This document shows, one piece after another, positions 45,835 through 57,059 of a DNA stretch of 64,000 nt. Position numbers and translations under genes: made by a program. Each line of letters starts with the position of its first letter. The stretch's first letter is position 1. The notes below the pieces were generated by a model. The model was given only the letters and a program-made list of their open reading frames with translations, was not told the DNA's origin and searched no databases. The DNA comes from Glandiceps talaboti (Eukaryota; Hemichordata; Enteropneusta; Spengelidae), in contig NC_135561.1 of NCBI RefSeq assembly GCF_964340395.1, positions 23,752,986 through 23,816,985 on the forward strand, given 5' to 3'.

Positions 45835-45890
45835 CAATGCCTATTGCACTACTGAACCTTATCAGTTCAGTTGTGCTAAAAATGAATTAA

Positions 45891-47030
45891 ATTAGTACTC
45901 CCTCCCCATCATGAATCCAACATATATAGTGAGAACCTGGTACTACATCCCATCATGAATCTAAAGGGCTATTTTCAAACTGACACACAAGAAACGTAAT
46001 TTCTTCATTTTAGTTTAACCTCCCCCCTCAAAACGAAATGTCTTAATGTGAAATGGGAAAATGAACAACCTGTCCTACATGTACGTTTATATCATATACC
46101 ATGACATCGATAAACACAACAAACTCAAATTGCAATTCAAATTGTAAAACATTTTATTGTCTCTGCAAAACATAGTTTCAACTGATAATTCTATTTACCA
46201 GTTCTCATGCTTTTTAGTCTTCAAGTTGTTTCTGTCTACTCGTTTTTATTTGCACGTTTCTGTAATTTATAAACATTGATTTTGACTGTCGCACCACGAC
46301 AGTGATGAACACGTTGACGGCAGCCACGACTTTCACATGCATGTTTCAACTATCACATGAAAACATCTATAAATCTGTTTGGAATTACAAAACTATTGCT
46401 GAATAATTATTTCAGGCGATCGAACTTTTGATTTTCACGTTAATAGAAGGATTAAATCAACATCAGTCAAACGATCAACTTGTTGCTAGTGCCGAAATAA
46501 ACGTTCGCAATACCTCGCTATCTACGACAATTTAGTCCAAATTTAGAGGTCACGTCAAACATGTGACATCTCATCAGTAATTTCCGGATTTACATTCGTA
46601 TTAGTTTCACGTTCTACTCCAACATGGCCTAACTTAGAACCTTCGCGTAGGTGGATTTTGGCAACGTCCTATCCACATAGTCTATTCAAATCAATTATCG
46701 TGAAGGCCCTTTAAAAGTTGCCACTGTGATTGAACGACCGGCTCTGATCACGTACCTACTTTGTTAACTTTCGTTGACAAGATCACATGTCGTTACCTAT
46801 GTAGTGGCGTGCAGTGTTGTTTATATTTGGGTACGATGAATCTCCTCATGTCTAAACAGCTAACATGTCTACAATTTTGAATTAGGTAATCCTAAAACGT
46901 AAAGCTATGTCGGACGTTTTAAAAAATGTGAGTTGCAGGTACAAGTAAATGAGGTAATGTCTACAATAAGTGTAATGCCTTGCTTGGGCTGAACGTTTCT
47001 AGTTGCAAGAAATTGGTCGTAAATCTTGAC
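45891..47030. other. Intronic stretch with raised CpG content
   Basis: From about 46260 to 47000, CpG dinucleotides are much more frequent than in the surrounding intron (for example CGATCG, ACGTTCGC, CCGG, TTCGCG, CACGTAC). No coding exon is recognised. It may be an internal promoter region of the POU gene or young inserted DNA. Confidence 0.4.
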
Positions 47031-47163
47031 GTATGCTAAGGCCTCATCACATGCGGATTGATTTCGGTATGATCATGCTAAGGCCTCATCACAAGTGGAT
47101 TGATTTCGGTATGATCATGCTAAGGCCTCATCACATGTGGATTGATTTTGGTATGATCATATC
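47031..47163. repeat. 44-bp tandem repeat, 3 copies
   Basis: Three units of CTAAGGCCTCATCACATG, followed by (C/T)GGATTGATTTCGGTATGATCATG. Confidence 0.9.
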
Positions 47164-47369
47164 TCAAGCTCCTTGCACATGTGTATGCATCACACGAATC
47201 ACACAAATGCCCAAACTTGAAACACAAAATTACTGTTAACACGGTTTGGCATTTAATAAAATTTAGGATAATTTGACTATGTAACATATGTTTTGGAAAA
47301 ATGACGTAGTATATGGTTGAGTATCTGCTATGATGAACGGCATGCATGCCAAGATCGACCAACAAATCA

Positions 47370-47520
47370 ACAAGTCATTGAGAATGACATAGTCCCCGCT
47401 ATAATTGGGTTTTAAGGAATTATCACTACTGTGATCACGCAACAACATTTGTGAACCTAAAACAAACAGACTTAGATATGTTGTGTGTGCTTGTTGGACA
47501 TGGAACATGCCTACAACAAT
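47370..47520. repeat. Dispersed repeat copy related to the 980-bp unit
   Basis: Begins AAGTCATTGAGAATGACATAG and continues with TTGGGTTTTAAGGAAT, CTGTGATCAC and AAACAGACTTAGA, matching 27160-27290 and 28140-28270 with several differences. Confidence 0.75.
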
Positions 47521-47551
47521 AAAGGATTGGTTGGGTATGGGGGATCATATC

Positions 47552-49115
47552 ACGCGTCGTAACGAGTAAAGACGAGTAGCTACTAGTAGCTACGATGTAC
47601 TACGCGAAACAGGAGATAATGAGGTGTTCAAGTTCATGAATAACTGACAATAGATAATCAGTTCACATTTCTTTGTTTCCCTTAAAGACGTCGTCTTTGA
47701 GCGTAGATACGCGTAATTTTTTTATAGCCAACGCACAATAGATAGTGATTCTCACCTTCCGTGTTTCCAATGATGACATCGTCTTCTATCGTAGTTGATC
47801 GTAGTTTGTCATAATTTTCGATCGTCAAAGAAAACCACGTACTCAGCCAGTAATGTGCTGATGAAATTAGTACTGCACATGTTTTTATGAGTGCAAGTTC
47901 ATGGGCGATATTCATAAAAAAAACAATAAGATACGCACGAAATCAAAGTTTCAATATTCAGTAAATCTTTTCACGAACAGGACGGTATGTATTCGAAATT
48001 TATTGTGATGGACGCATGGACGTAATATTGTAACAGTCCTGGGTTAACAGTAAATCTTTGAGGAAGATTATCGTACAATTGTGTGACTCTCAAAGCATCA
48101 ATCGCGGTTAGACTTTCTTTTTTGTTTTTTTGCACGGCCGACAAACTAACAGTACAACTTACAAGCTCACGCTTGGCGGCCATGGTAGGGCCAAGAAATG
48201 CTGTTGAATTTCCGGGTTGCGGAAGTGCAGTTATGACTTTTATATCTTCGAATAACGGGATTTGTTTTATATATATTCTAAAAAAACAACTAATTTTTTA
48301 TGTTTCTCAGTACAGTAACATTCCTAAATGATGGGGTTGAGTTGAGAACTCGCAATGTTCGGCAACACGTGGCGTGATGCATGATGTCGGTAGATATGTA
48401 AACATAGAGACGCAAGTGATGAACGTATTCAGTTATTCGTAGCCCGAAATTTTGTTATATAAATGACGTTTTTCCTCAAAATTTTGAAGAAACAAAACGT
48501 TTTTAGGTGACTTCTAAATCAATCAAATCAAACGATATATTAATGCGAGACAAGCTTTAGTTTTTAATTTGTTTTTGTGGACAATGTTCGAATTCGACTG
48601 ACGAATCCTGCGACTAGAATCTAACATGATCAATGCACCGTTCACCAGCCAGACGAAAATGGTCGACATGTTTGTTGACCAGCCGAGAAGTGCATAAGGA
48701 ACTTGTGAGGCAGTCCGAATAAATAGATGTAAAATCCGACGTTTCGAATAAAAATTCTTCTTCAAGGTATTTTTAGGCAAGACATATTAGGTAAACATCA
48801 GAATATATCTGAAACACTTAGTTGACTAGCTGACTGTACGAATGCCATAGAAGGCATCGAATGAATAACATTGAAAAAAGTAAGCGTGAAACTGATTTGC
48901 GCACAGGAAAGAAAATCTTTTTGTTTCGTTATTTTTTTCACGATGAAGACTACGCCGTAAATGGTCGTAGTTTGGGCTCATGAATAACGGACAATAGGTG
49001 TTTACTTTTTATTGTCTACAACCTAAATACATGAATATGCGTTGAGACTTATGAATATTCACCGTAGTACATCGTAACTACTAGTAGCTACTCGTCTTTA
49101 CTCGTTACGACGCGT
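47552..49115. mobile_element. DNA element with 53-bp terminal inverted repeats
   Basis: Arms 47552-47604 and 49063-49115 are reverse complements at 52 of 53 positions. They start ACGCGTCGTAACGAGTAAAG and include GACGAGTAGCTACTAGTAG. The total is about 1.56 kb. No transposase is evident; the open frames at 47682-47915, 47971-48183 and 48523-48780 show no family features. A segment at about 48400-48660 is related to 63180-63415. No convincing target-site duplication by eye. Confidence 0.65.
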
Positions 49116-49259
49116 AATTACGATGCTTTTGATTTCGATGTCGCCCCTAAAACAGACACTTTAATGTTTTGCTACATTCCCTATTCAATTAATGGGGCTC
49201 CCTTATTAAAAACACTGACGTAATATACACATCTCCTTTCTACTCCTCCTCTTACATAC

Positions 49260-49361
49260 CTGTTGAACCATGCCTGTTTGCGCTTGTTGTAAAATTCCTT
49301 GCTGTGGTTGTTGTGCCTGTTGTTGTGGCACAAAGAACTGGGGTTGTGCATTGCCAGCCAT
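49260..49361 (-). CDS. POU class II gene, small Q-rich exon
   Basis: 102 bases (34 codons), phase 0, with acceptor CCCCCTTGTAG and donor CAG/GTATGTAAG. It encodes MAGNAQPQFFVPQQQAQQPQ, then a further Q/G/I-rich stretch ending GMVQQ. It belongs to the glutamine-rich N-terminal activation region of the POU protein, between the 56.7 kb and 40.0 kb exons, and splices in frame with both. An in-frame ATG sits exactly at the exon start, so an alternative translation start is possible if transcription began in the preceding intron. Assignment rests on splice signals, phase and composition. Confidence 0.8.
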
Positions 49362-49469
49362 CTACAAGGGGGAATGGAGGACATGCAGGCAGATTTAATG
49401 CCAGGCTAGCTACAAAACTACAGTACACTACACAGCTCAACAATCCCTTCCTGAGCTACAAGCCTGATA

Positions 49470-50215
49470 TAACTCTAGGCTGGTGCAGGCATTAACCATT
49501 CTAGTTGTTAATAAATACTGGTGAGGAGTTAATACCTGCCAGGTATTAGCAATGGGCTGGCCAGACGTCAATATAGGATTGGTGCAGGCGTAACACATTC
49601 CAACATGTCAGTGAGATGTTAATACCAGACTGGTGTTTGCACTGAACTAGCCAAATGTTAATATATGACTGGTGCAGTCATTACCCATTCTAGTTAATAA
49701 CACATACTGGTGTAATACTAGGCTGGTGTTAACATAGGACTGGTGCAGGCAATAACTCTTCCAGTTGCTAACACATACTGGTGAGGTGTTACTGCCAGCT
49801 TGGTGTTAGCACTGAGCTAGGCTGGTGTTAACAAAGGACTGGTGCAGGCATTAACTTCCAGTTGCTAACACATACTGGTGAGGTGTTTGCCAGCTTGGTG
49901 TTAGCACTGAGCTGGCCTGATGCCTTTCAGATGTGCTACCCTGGTGTAAGCCTGAAATGCACACAGGGCTGGCCTGGTACATGCATTAACCATTCCAGAT
50001 GTTAACACATGCCAGTAAGGTCTTAGTGACAGTCTGTTGTTAACAGTGTGCCCTCTAATGATAGCCAAATTTTGTTGTTGTGAGTCAAAATGATAAAAAG
50101 AGATAGGGGAACACCAACTTTTGGTGGGTCACTAGAAATTGTGTGCGTCAGTGGCACGTCAAACTGGCTTAGAGGGCACACTGGTTGTTAACATCACTCT
50201 GACACTGTGTTAGCA
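49470..50215. repeat. Degenerate repeat of ACTGGTG/TTAACA phrases
   Basis: Loosely repeated pieces of about 50-90 bases containing ACTGGTGCAGGCATTAAC, CCAGTTGCTAACACATACTG and GTGAGGTGTTA. It decays to the right. No coding. Confidence 0.65.
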
Positions 50216-50369
50216 CTCAGAAAAGAATTATTGAGCTTCCTATACTATTCTACACGTTAACTACATTGTGGTGGATAACATTAGTAAAAAAAAACACAAT
50301 AAGGTTTTGTACTGATTCAAATTAGTAAGCACATCCAAGCTATAATCTTCTTCACTATTAACAAAGTGT

Positions 50370-50590
50370 CTATTAACAGGTTGAATACATGTATGATGTA
50401 CGTGTTGTGGTCTGGCATAAGCCACTTCTTAGGCTCATTTAGATTACCATGTATTTTTATTGTTCTTTTTGTTCTCGACCCTCATGAAAAAAGGCTGTTA
50501 CCTATGAGGCTATCGAGTTTAAATAAAGTTTATTATTATTATTATTATAATTATTATTATTATGTACTATTATTATAATTATTACCATCA
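50370..50590 (+). mobile_element. 3' end of another CR1-like LINE
   Basis: A T-rich 3' UTR with 'GAGGCTATCGAGTTTAAATA' then AAGTTTATTATTATTATT, i.e. a terminal (ATT)n tail to about 50590, the usual ending of CR1-type elements. It is 5'-truncated; no coding region is left. It lies antisense to the POU gene inside its intron. Confidence 0.6.
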
Positions 50591-50654
50591 TACACATAAT
50601 TATACAGCAGTCATTTTCAAGGACAACTATTGCATCTTTGTGCCAAAAGACAAA

Positions 50655-50828
50655 ACAAAACTAGCACCAATGGCATTGTAGCACAACTGTATTTAGCTGT
50701 TGCTGTGGGTGTTGTCTTGTTACTAGCACCAATGGCATTGTAGCACAACTGTATTTAGCTGTTGCTATGGGTGTTGTCCTGTTCTTAGGCATATTTGCAT
50801 ACATATTTTGAATCACATACATACTATC
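50655..50828. repeat. Dispersed repeat, 5' fragment duplicated
   Basis: TAGCACCAATGGCATTGTAG and CACAACTGTATTTAGCTGTT occur twice (about 50669 and 50725), the second continuing into GGCATATTTGCATACAT. This gives the 5' end of the family. Confidence 0.8.
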
Positions 50829-53800
50829 TGTTCTTTATTTTGATATATTCTCTATTATCTGTTGTTAACTTTGATATATTCTCTATTATCTCTTAACTTT
50901 GATATATTCTCTACTATCTATTGTTAACTTTGATATATTCTCTACTATCTGTTCTTTATTTTGATATATTCTCTATTATCTGTTGTTAACTTTGATATAT
51001 TCTCTATTATCTGTTAACTTTGATATATTCTCTACTATCTATTGTTAACTTTGATATATTCTCTACTATCTTTTGTTAGCTTTAATATATTCTCTATTAT
51101 CTGTTAACTTTGATATATTCTCTATTATCTGTTAACTTTGATATATTCTCTATCTATTGTTAACTTTGATATATTCTCTATCTGTTGTTAACTTTGATAT
51201 ATTCTCTATTATCTGTTAACTTTGATATATTCTCTACTATCTATTGTTAACTTTGATATATTCTCTATTATCTTTTGTTAACTTTGATATATTCTCTATC
51301 TTTTGTTAACTTTGATATATTCTCTATTATCTGTTAACTTTGATATATTCTCTATCTTTTGTTAACTTTGATATATTCTCTATTATCTGTTAACTTTGAT
51401 ATATTCTCTATTATCTGTTAACTTTGATATATTCTCTACTATCTTTTGTTTACTTTGATATATTCTCTACTATCTGTTAACTTTGATATATTCTCTATTA
51501 TGTTAACTTTGATATATTCTCTACTATATATTGTTAACTTTGATATATTCTCTACTATCTTTTGTTAACTTTGATATATTCTCTATTATATGTTAACTTT
51601 GATATATTCTCTACTATCTGTTGTTTACTTTGATATATTCTCTACTATCTGTTAACTTTGATATATTCTCTACTATCTATTGTTAACTTTGATATATTCT
51701 ATATTATCTGTTAACTTTGATATATTCTCTACTATCTTTTGTTAACTTTGATATATTCTCTATCTTTTGTTAACTTTGATATATTCTCTACTATCTGTTA
51801 ACTTTGATATATTCTATATTATCTGTTAACTTTGATATATTCTATATTATCTGTTAACTTTGATATATTCTCTATTATCTGTTAACTTTGATATATTCTC
51901 TATTATCTGTTAACTTTGATATATTCTCTATTATCTGTTGTTAACTTTGATATATTCTCCATTATCTGTTAACTTTGATATATTCTATATTATCTGTTAA
52001 CTTTGATATATTCTCTATTATCTGTTAACTTTGATATATTCTCTATTATCTGTTGTTAACTTTGATATATTCTCTATTATCTGTTAACTTTGATATATTC
52101 TCTATTATCTGTTAACTTTGATATATTCTCTATTATCTGTTAACTTTGATATATTCTCTATTATCTGTTGTTAACTTTGATATATTCTCTATTATCTGTT
52201 AACTTTGATATATTCTATATTATCTGTTAACTTTGATATATTCTCTATTATCTGTTAACTTTGATATATTCTCTACTATCTGTTGTTAACTTTGATATAT
52301 TCTCTACTATCTGTTAACTTTGATATATTCTCTACTATCTGTTAACTTTGATATATTCTCTATTATCTGTTAACTTTGATATATTCTATATTATCTGTTA
52401 ACTTTGATATATTCTCTATTATCTGTTAACTTTGATATATTCTCTATTATCTGTTAACTTTGATATATTCTCCATTATCTGTTAACTTTGATATATTCTC
52501 TACTATCTGTTGTTTACTTTGATATATTCTCTACTATCTGTTAACTTTGATATATTCTCTATTATCTGTTAACTTTGATATATTCTCCATTATCTGTTAA
52601 CTTTGATATATTCTCTATTATCTGTTGTTAACTTTGATATATTCTCTACTATCTGTTGTTTACTTTGATATATTCTCTACTATCTGTTAACTTTGATATA
52701 TTCTCTATTATCTTCTGTTAACTTTGATATATTCTCTATTATCTGTTGTTAACTTTGATATATTCTCTATTATCTGTTAACTTTGATATATTCTCTATTA
52801 TCTGTTAACTTTGATATATTCTCTATTATCTGTTAACTTTGATATATTCTCTATTATCTGTTAACTTTGATATATTCTCCATTATCTGTTAACTTTCATA
52901 TATTCTCTATTATCTGTTAACTTTGATATATTCTCTATTATCTGTTAACTTTGATATATTCTCCATTATCTGTTAACTTTGATATATTCTCTATTATCTG
53001 TTAACTTTGATATATTCTCCATTATCTGTTAACTTTGATATATTCTCTACTATCTGTTGTTAACTTTGATATATTCTCTACTATCTGTTAACTTTGATAT
53101 ATTCTCCATTATCTGTTATCTTTGATATATTCTATATTATCTGTTAACTTTGATATATTCTCTACTATCTGTTGTTAACTTTGATATATTCTCTATTATC
53201 TGTTAACTTTGATATATTCTCTATTATCTGTTAACTTTGATATATTCTCTATTATCTGTTAACTTTGATATATTCTATATTATCTTTTAACTTTGATATA
53301 TTCTCTACTATCTATTGTTAACTTTGATATATTCTCTACTATCTTTTGTTAACTTTGATATATTCTCTACTATCTGTTAACTTTGATATATTCTCTATTA
53401 TCTGTTAACTTTGATATATTCTCTATTATCTGTTAACTTTGATATATTCTCTACTATCTGTTAACTTTGATATATTCTCTATCTGTTGTTAACTTTGATA
53501 TATTCTCTACCATCTGTTAACTTTGATATATTCTCTATCTTTTGTTAACTTTGATATATTCTCTACCATCTGTTAACTTTGATATATTCTCTATTATCTG
53601 TTAACTTTGATATATTCTCCATTATCTGTTAACTTTGATATATTCTCCATTATCTGTTAACTTTGATATATCTCTACTATCTGTTAACTTTGATATATTC
53701 TCTATTATCTGTTAACTTTGATATATTCTCTACTATCTGTTGTTTACTTTGATATATTCTCTATTATCTGTTGTTAACTTTGATATATTCTCTATTATCT

Positions 53801-55835
53801 GTTAACTTTGATATATTCTCTATTATCTGTTAACTTTGATATATTCTCTATTATCTGTTAACTTTGATATATTCTCTATTATCTGTTAACTTTGATATAT
53901 TCTCCATTATCTGTTAACTTTGATATATTCTCTATTATCTGTTAACTTTGATATATTCTCTATTATCTGTTAACTTTGATATATTCTCCATTATCTGTTA
54001 ACTTTGATATATTCTCTATTATCTGTTAACTTTGATATATTCTCCATTATCTGTTAACTTTGATATATTCTCTACTATCTGTTGTTAACTTTGATATATT
54101 CTCTACTATCTGTTAACTTTGATATATTCTCCATTATCTGTTAACTTTGATATATTCTATATTATCTGTTAACTTTGATATATTCTCTACTATCTGTTGT
54201 TAACTTTGATATATTCTCTATTATCTGTTAACTTTGATATATTCTCTATTATCTGTTAACTTTGATATATTCTCTATTATCTGTTAACTTTGATATATTC
54301 TATATTATCTTTTAACTTTGATATATTCTCTACTATCTATTGTTAACTTTGATATATTCTCTACTATCTTTTGTTAACTTTGATATATTCTCTACTATCT
54401 GTTAACTTTGATATATTCTCTATTATCTGTTAACTTTGATATATTCTCTATGATCTGTTAACTTTGATATATTCTCTACTATCTGTTAACTTTGATATAT
54501 TCTCTATGATCTGTTAACTTTGATATATTCTCTATTATCTGTTAACTTTGATATATTCTCTATTATCTGTTAACTTTGATATATTCTCTATCTGTTGTTA
54601 ACTTTGATATATTCTCTACCATCTGTTAACTTTGATATATTCTCTATCTTTTGTTAACTTTGATATATTCTCTACCATCTGTTAACTTTGATATATTCTC
54701 TATTATCTGTTAACTTTGATATATTCTCTATTATCTGTTAACTTTGATATATTCTCTATTATCTGTTAACTTTGATATATTCTCTATTATCTGTTAACTT
54801 TGATATATTCTCCATTATCTGTTAACTTTGATATATTCTCTATTATCTGTTAACTTTGATATATTCTCTATTATCTGTTAACTTTGATATATTCTCCATT
54901 ATCTGTTAACTTTGATATATTCTCTATTATCTGTTAACTTTGATATATTCTCCATTATCTGTTAACTTTGATATATTCTCTACTATCTGTTGTTAACTTT
55001 GATATATTCTCTACTATCTGTTAACTTTGATATATTCTCCATTATCTGTTAACTTTGATATATTCTATATTATCTGTTAACTTTGATATATTCTCTACTA
55101 TCTGTTGTTAACTTTGATATATTCTCTATTATCTGTTAACTTTGATATATTCTCTATTATCTGTTAACTTTGATATATTCTCTATTATCTGTTAACTTTG
55201 ATATATTCTATATTATCTTTTAACTTTGATATATTCTCTACTATCTATTGTTAACTTTGATATATTCTCTACTATCTTTTGTTAACTTTGATATATTCTC
55301 TACTATCTGTTAACTTTGATATATTCTCTATTATCTGTTAACTTTGATATATTCTCTATGATCTGTTAACTTTGATATATTCTCTACTATCTGTTAACTT
55401 TGATATATTCTCTATGATCTGTTAACTTTGATATATTCTCTATTATCTGTTAACTTTGATATATTCTCTATTATCTGTTAACTTTGATATATTCTCTATC
55501 TGTTGTTAACTTTGATATATTCTCTACCATCTGTTAACTTTGATATATTCTCTATCTTTTGTTAACTTTGATATATTCTCTACCATCTGTTAACTTTGAT
55601 ATATTCTCTATTATCTGTTAACTTTGATATATTCTCCATTATCTGTTAACTTTGATATATTCTCCATTATCTGTTAACTTTGATATATCTCTACTATCTG
55701 TTAACTTTGATATATTCTCTATTATCTGTTAACTTTGATATATTCTCTACTATCTGTTGTTTACTTTGATATATTCTCTACTATCTGTTAACTTTGATAT
55801 ATTCTCTACTATCTGTTGTTTACTTTGACGTAAGT
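50829..55835. repeat. 28-bp minisatellite of about 175 copies with higher-order repeats, in a POU gene intron
   Basis: Basic unit TCTGTTAACTTTGATATATT plus CTCTATTA, 28 bases, with 31-base (TGTTGTTAAC) and 23-24-base variants. Rare variants recur at fixed spacing. TCTATGATCTG pairs occur at 54448/54507 and 55356/55415. TTATCTTTTAAC occurs at 53280, 54305 and 55212. TCTACCATCTG pairs recur likewise. This indicates a higher-order unit of about 907 bases (a related 1024-base step earlier). About 5 kb in all. Confidence 0.95.
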
Positions 55836-55983
55836 ATTTTCACCAAAAACTACATTTTTTTACCCAAATCACAAACCAATGATAAGATTATTTTGATTTG
55901 TTAACAATTTCTCAACTAGACACTCAAGGTAATATATCCAAATATCATGGCAATCGGTCCAGCAGTTTTTTACTTCAAGTCAG

Positions 55984-56078
<95 letters not shown>

Positions 56079-56160
56079 CAGAAACAGACAGACAGACAGA
56101 TGCTTAGCCATGCCTATAGCACTACTGAAACCTATCAGTTCAGTTGTGCTAATTATCAAC
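55836..56160. repeat. Dispersed repeat, 3' fragment with AC and CAGA microsatellite
   Basis: Contains AATGGCAATCGGTCCAGCAG-like sequence, (AC)n at 55985-56074, a short CAGA run, then GCACTACTGAAACC...CAGTTGTGCTAA. Same 3' end as other copies. Confidence 0.85.
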
Positions 56161-56466
56161 AACTGATTAAACTTAAGGCTAATGTACCATTTACAATTAT
56201 CAACTAGTGATCATAGTTAAGGCTAATGTGTGATAAGAATAAGAACGTAGGGAGATATGGAGAAAGAAAGATATTGAATAATTTGACATACTCAAACAGC
56301 AAAGAATTTCAAAGAATATACACACATCAACAATTAGGAAGAGGAGAGTGAAAGGAAGACTTCTAAAACATGACAAAAGACATATCTATGTTGTTTGATA
56401 ATAACTGGAGAAAGTTTGTAACTACTCTAGATAGTTGAGACTTGCAATCTAATAAGTGTACACACC

Positions 56467-56468
<2 letters not shown>

Positions 56469-56544
<76 letters not shown>
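56469..56544. repeat. (AT)n microsatellite
   Basis: An uninterrupted AT run of about 76 bases. Confidence 0.98.
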
Positions 56545-56546
<2 letters not shown>

Positions 56547-56599
56547 AGGTAATATATCAAATATCAAGGCAATCGGTGCATATATATACATGTATAAAT

Positions 56600-56700
56600 A
56601 TATATAATGTGATGTATACATCTAAGACTGCAGTGTTGTAATGTTAACATATAAAATGTGATGTATACATCTAAGACTGCAATGTTGTAATATATACATA
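56600..56700. repeat. Two outlying units of the 49-bp minisatellite
   Basis: Two copies of AATGTGATGTATACATCTAA and GACTGCAGTGTTGTAATGTT lie immediately downstream (in gene direction) of the POU exon at 56718. Confidence 0.9.
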
Positions 56701-56717
56701 TCTGTATTTTACATTAC

Positions 56718-56858
56718 CTGCCCCGGCTGAAAGAGCACATACTGTTGCAAATTTGGATTTTGTTGTTGTAACTGTTGTAATTGCTGCAAGTCCTGGGCTG
56801 ATATCTGTTGAAGTTGTGCAGCGGAGACTGGTACCTGCTGACCAGTTGCTAATTGGAC
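56718..56858 (-). CDS. POU class II gene, glutamine-rich exon
   Basis: 141 bases (47 codons), phase 0, with acceptor TTTGTGATGTAG and donor CAG/GTAATG. It starts VQLATGQQVPVSAAQLQQIS and contains AQDLQQLQQLQQQNPNLQQY followed by VLFQPGQ. The AQDLQQLQQLQQQN-NLQQ-V pattern matches the glutamine-rich activation domain of vertebrate Oct-1, as I recall it. This is strong evidence of orthology beyond the DNA-binding domain. It is the most upstream exon I can support; the start codon exon must lie further right, inside or beyond the window. Confidence 0.9.
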
Positions 56859-57059
56859 CTACATCACAAATAATCAACATATCTCATTAACTGAAATCAA
56901 AGTATAGACATGATACAATATTACACCTTCACATCACCATTTTACGTTTGACAGTTCAATAATAAATCTGACTAGAAGATATGAATGGGATAGTCACCTC
57001 CTGTGGTGTCATGTGTACTTGGTAATGTATTAAATTACTGTTGTGGCATTATATCAAAT

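Larger units (their letters stand above)
43735..45890. repeat. Dispersed repeat family copy, interrupted by a piggyBac-like insertion
   Basis: The left part (43740-44119) has TAGCACCCATGGCATAGTAG, GTTGCTAGGGATATTTG and TAATTTACATATTGCTGATG. The right part (45258-45890) has octamer-containing CTAATTTGCATATCACTGATG, CAGTAGTTTTGGA, an AC/GCAC microsatellite (45732-45833) and the end GCACTACTGAACC...CAGTTGTGCTAAAAAT. The two parts are separated by the insertion at 44120-45257. Confidence 0.75.

Noticed and set aside
49181-49495. Open frames overlapping the 49.26 kb POU exon
   Set aside because: Other-frame shadows of the glutamine-rich exon; the splice-supported frame is the Q-rich one.
55898-56641. 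His/Thr-repeat and Tyr/Ile-repeat open frames
   Set aside because: Translations of (AC)n and (AT)n runs.
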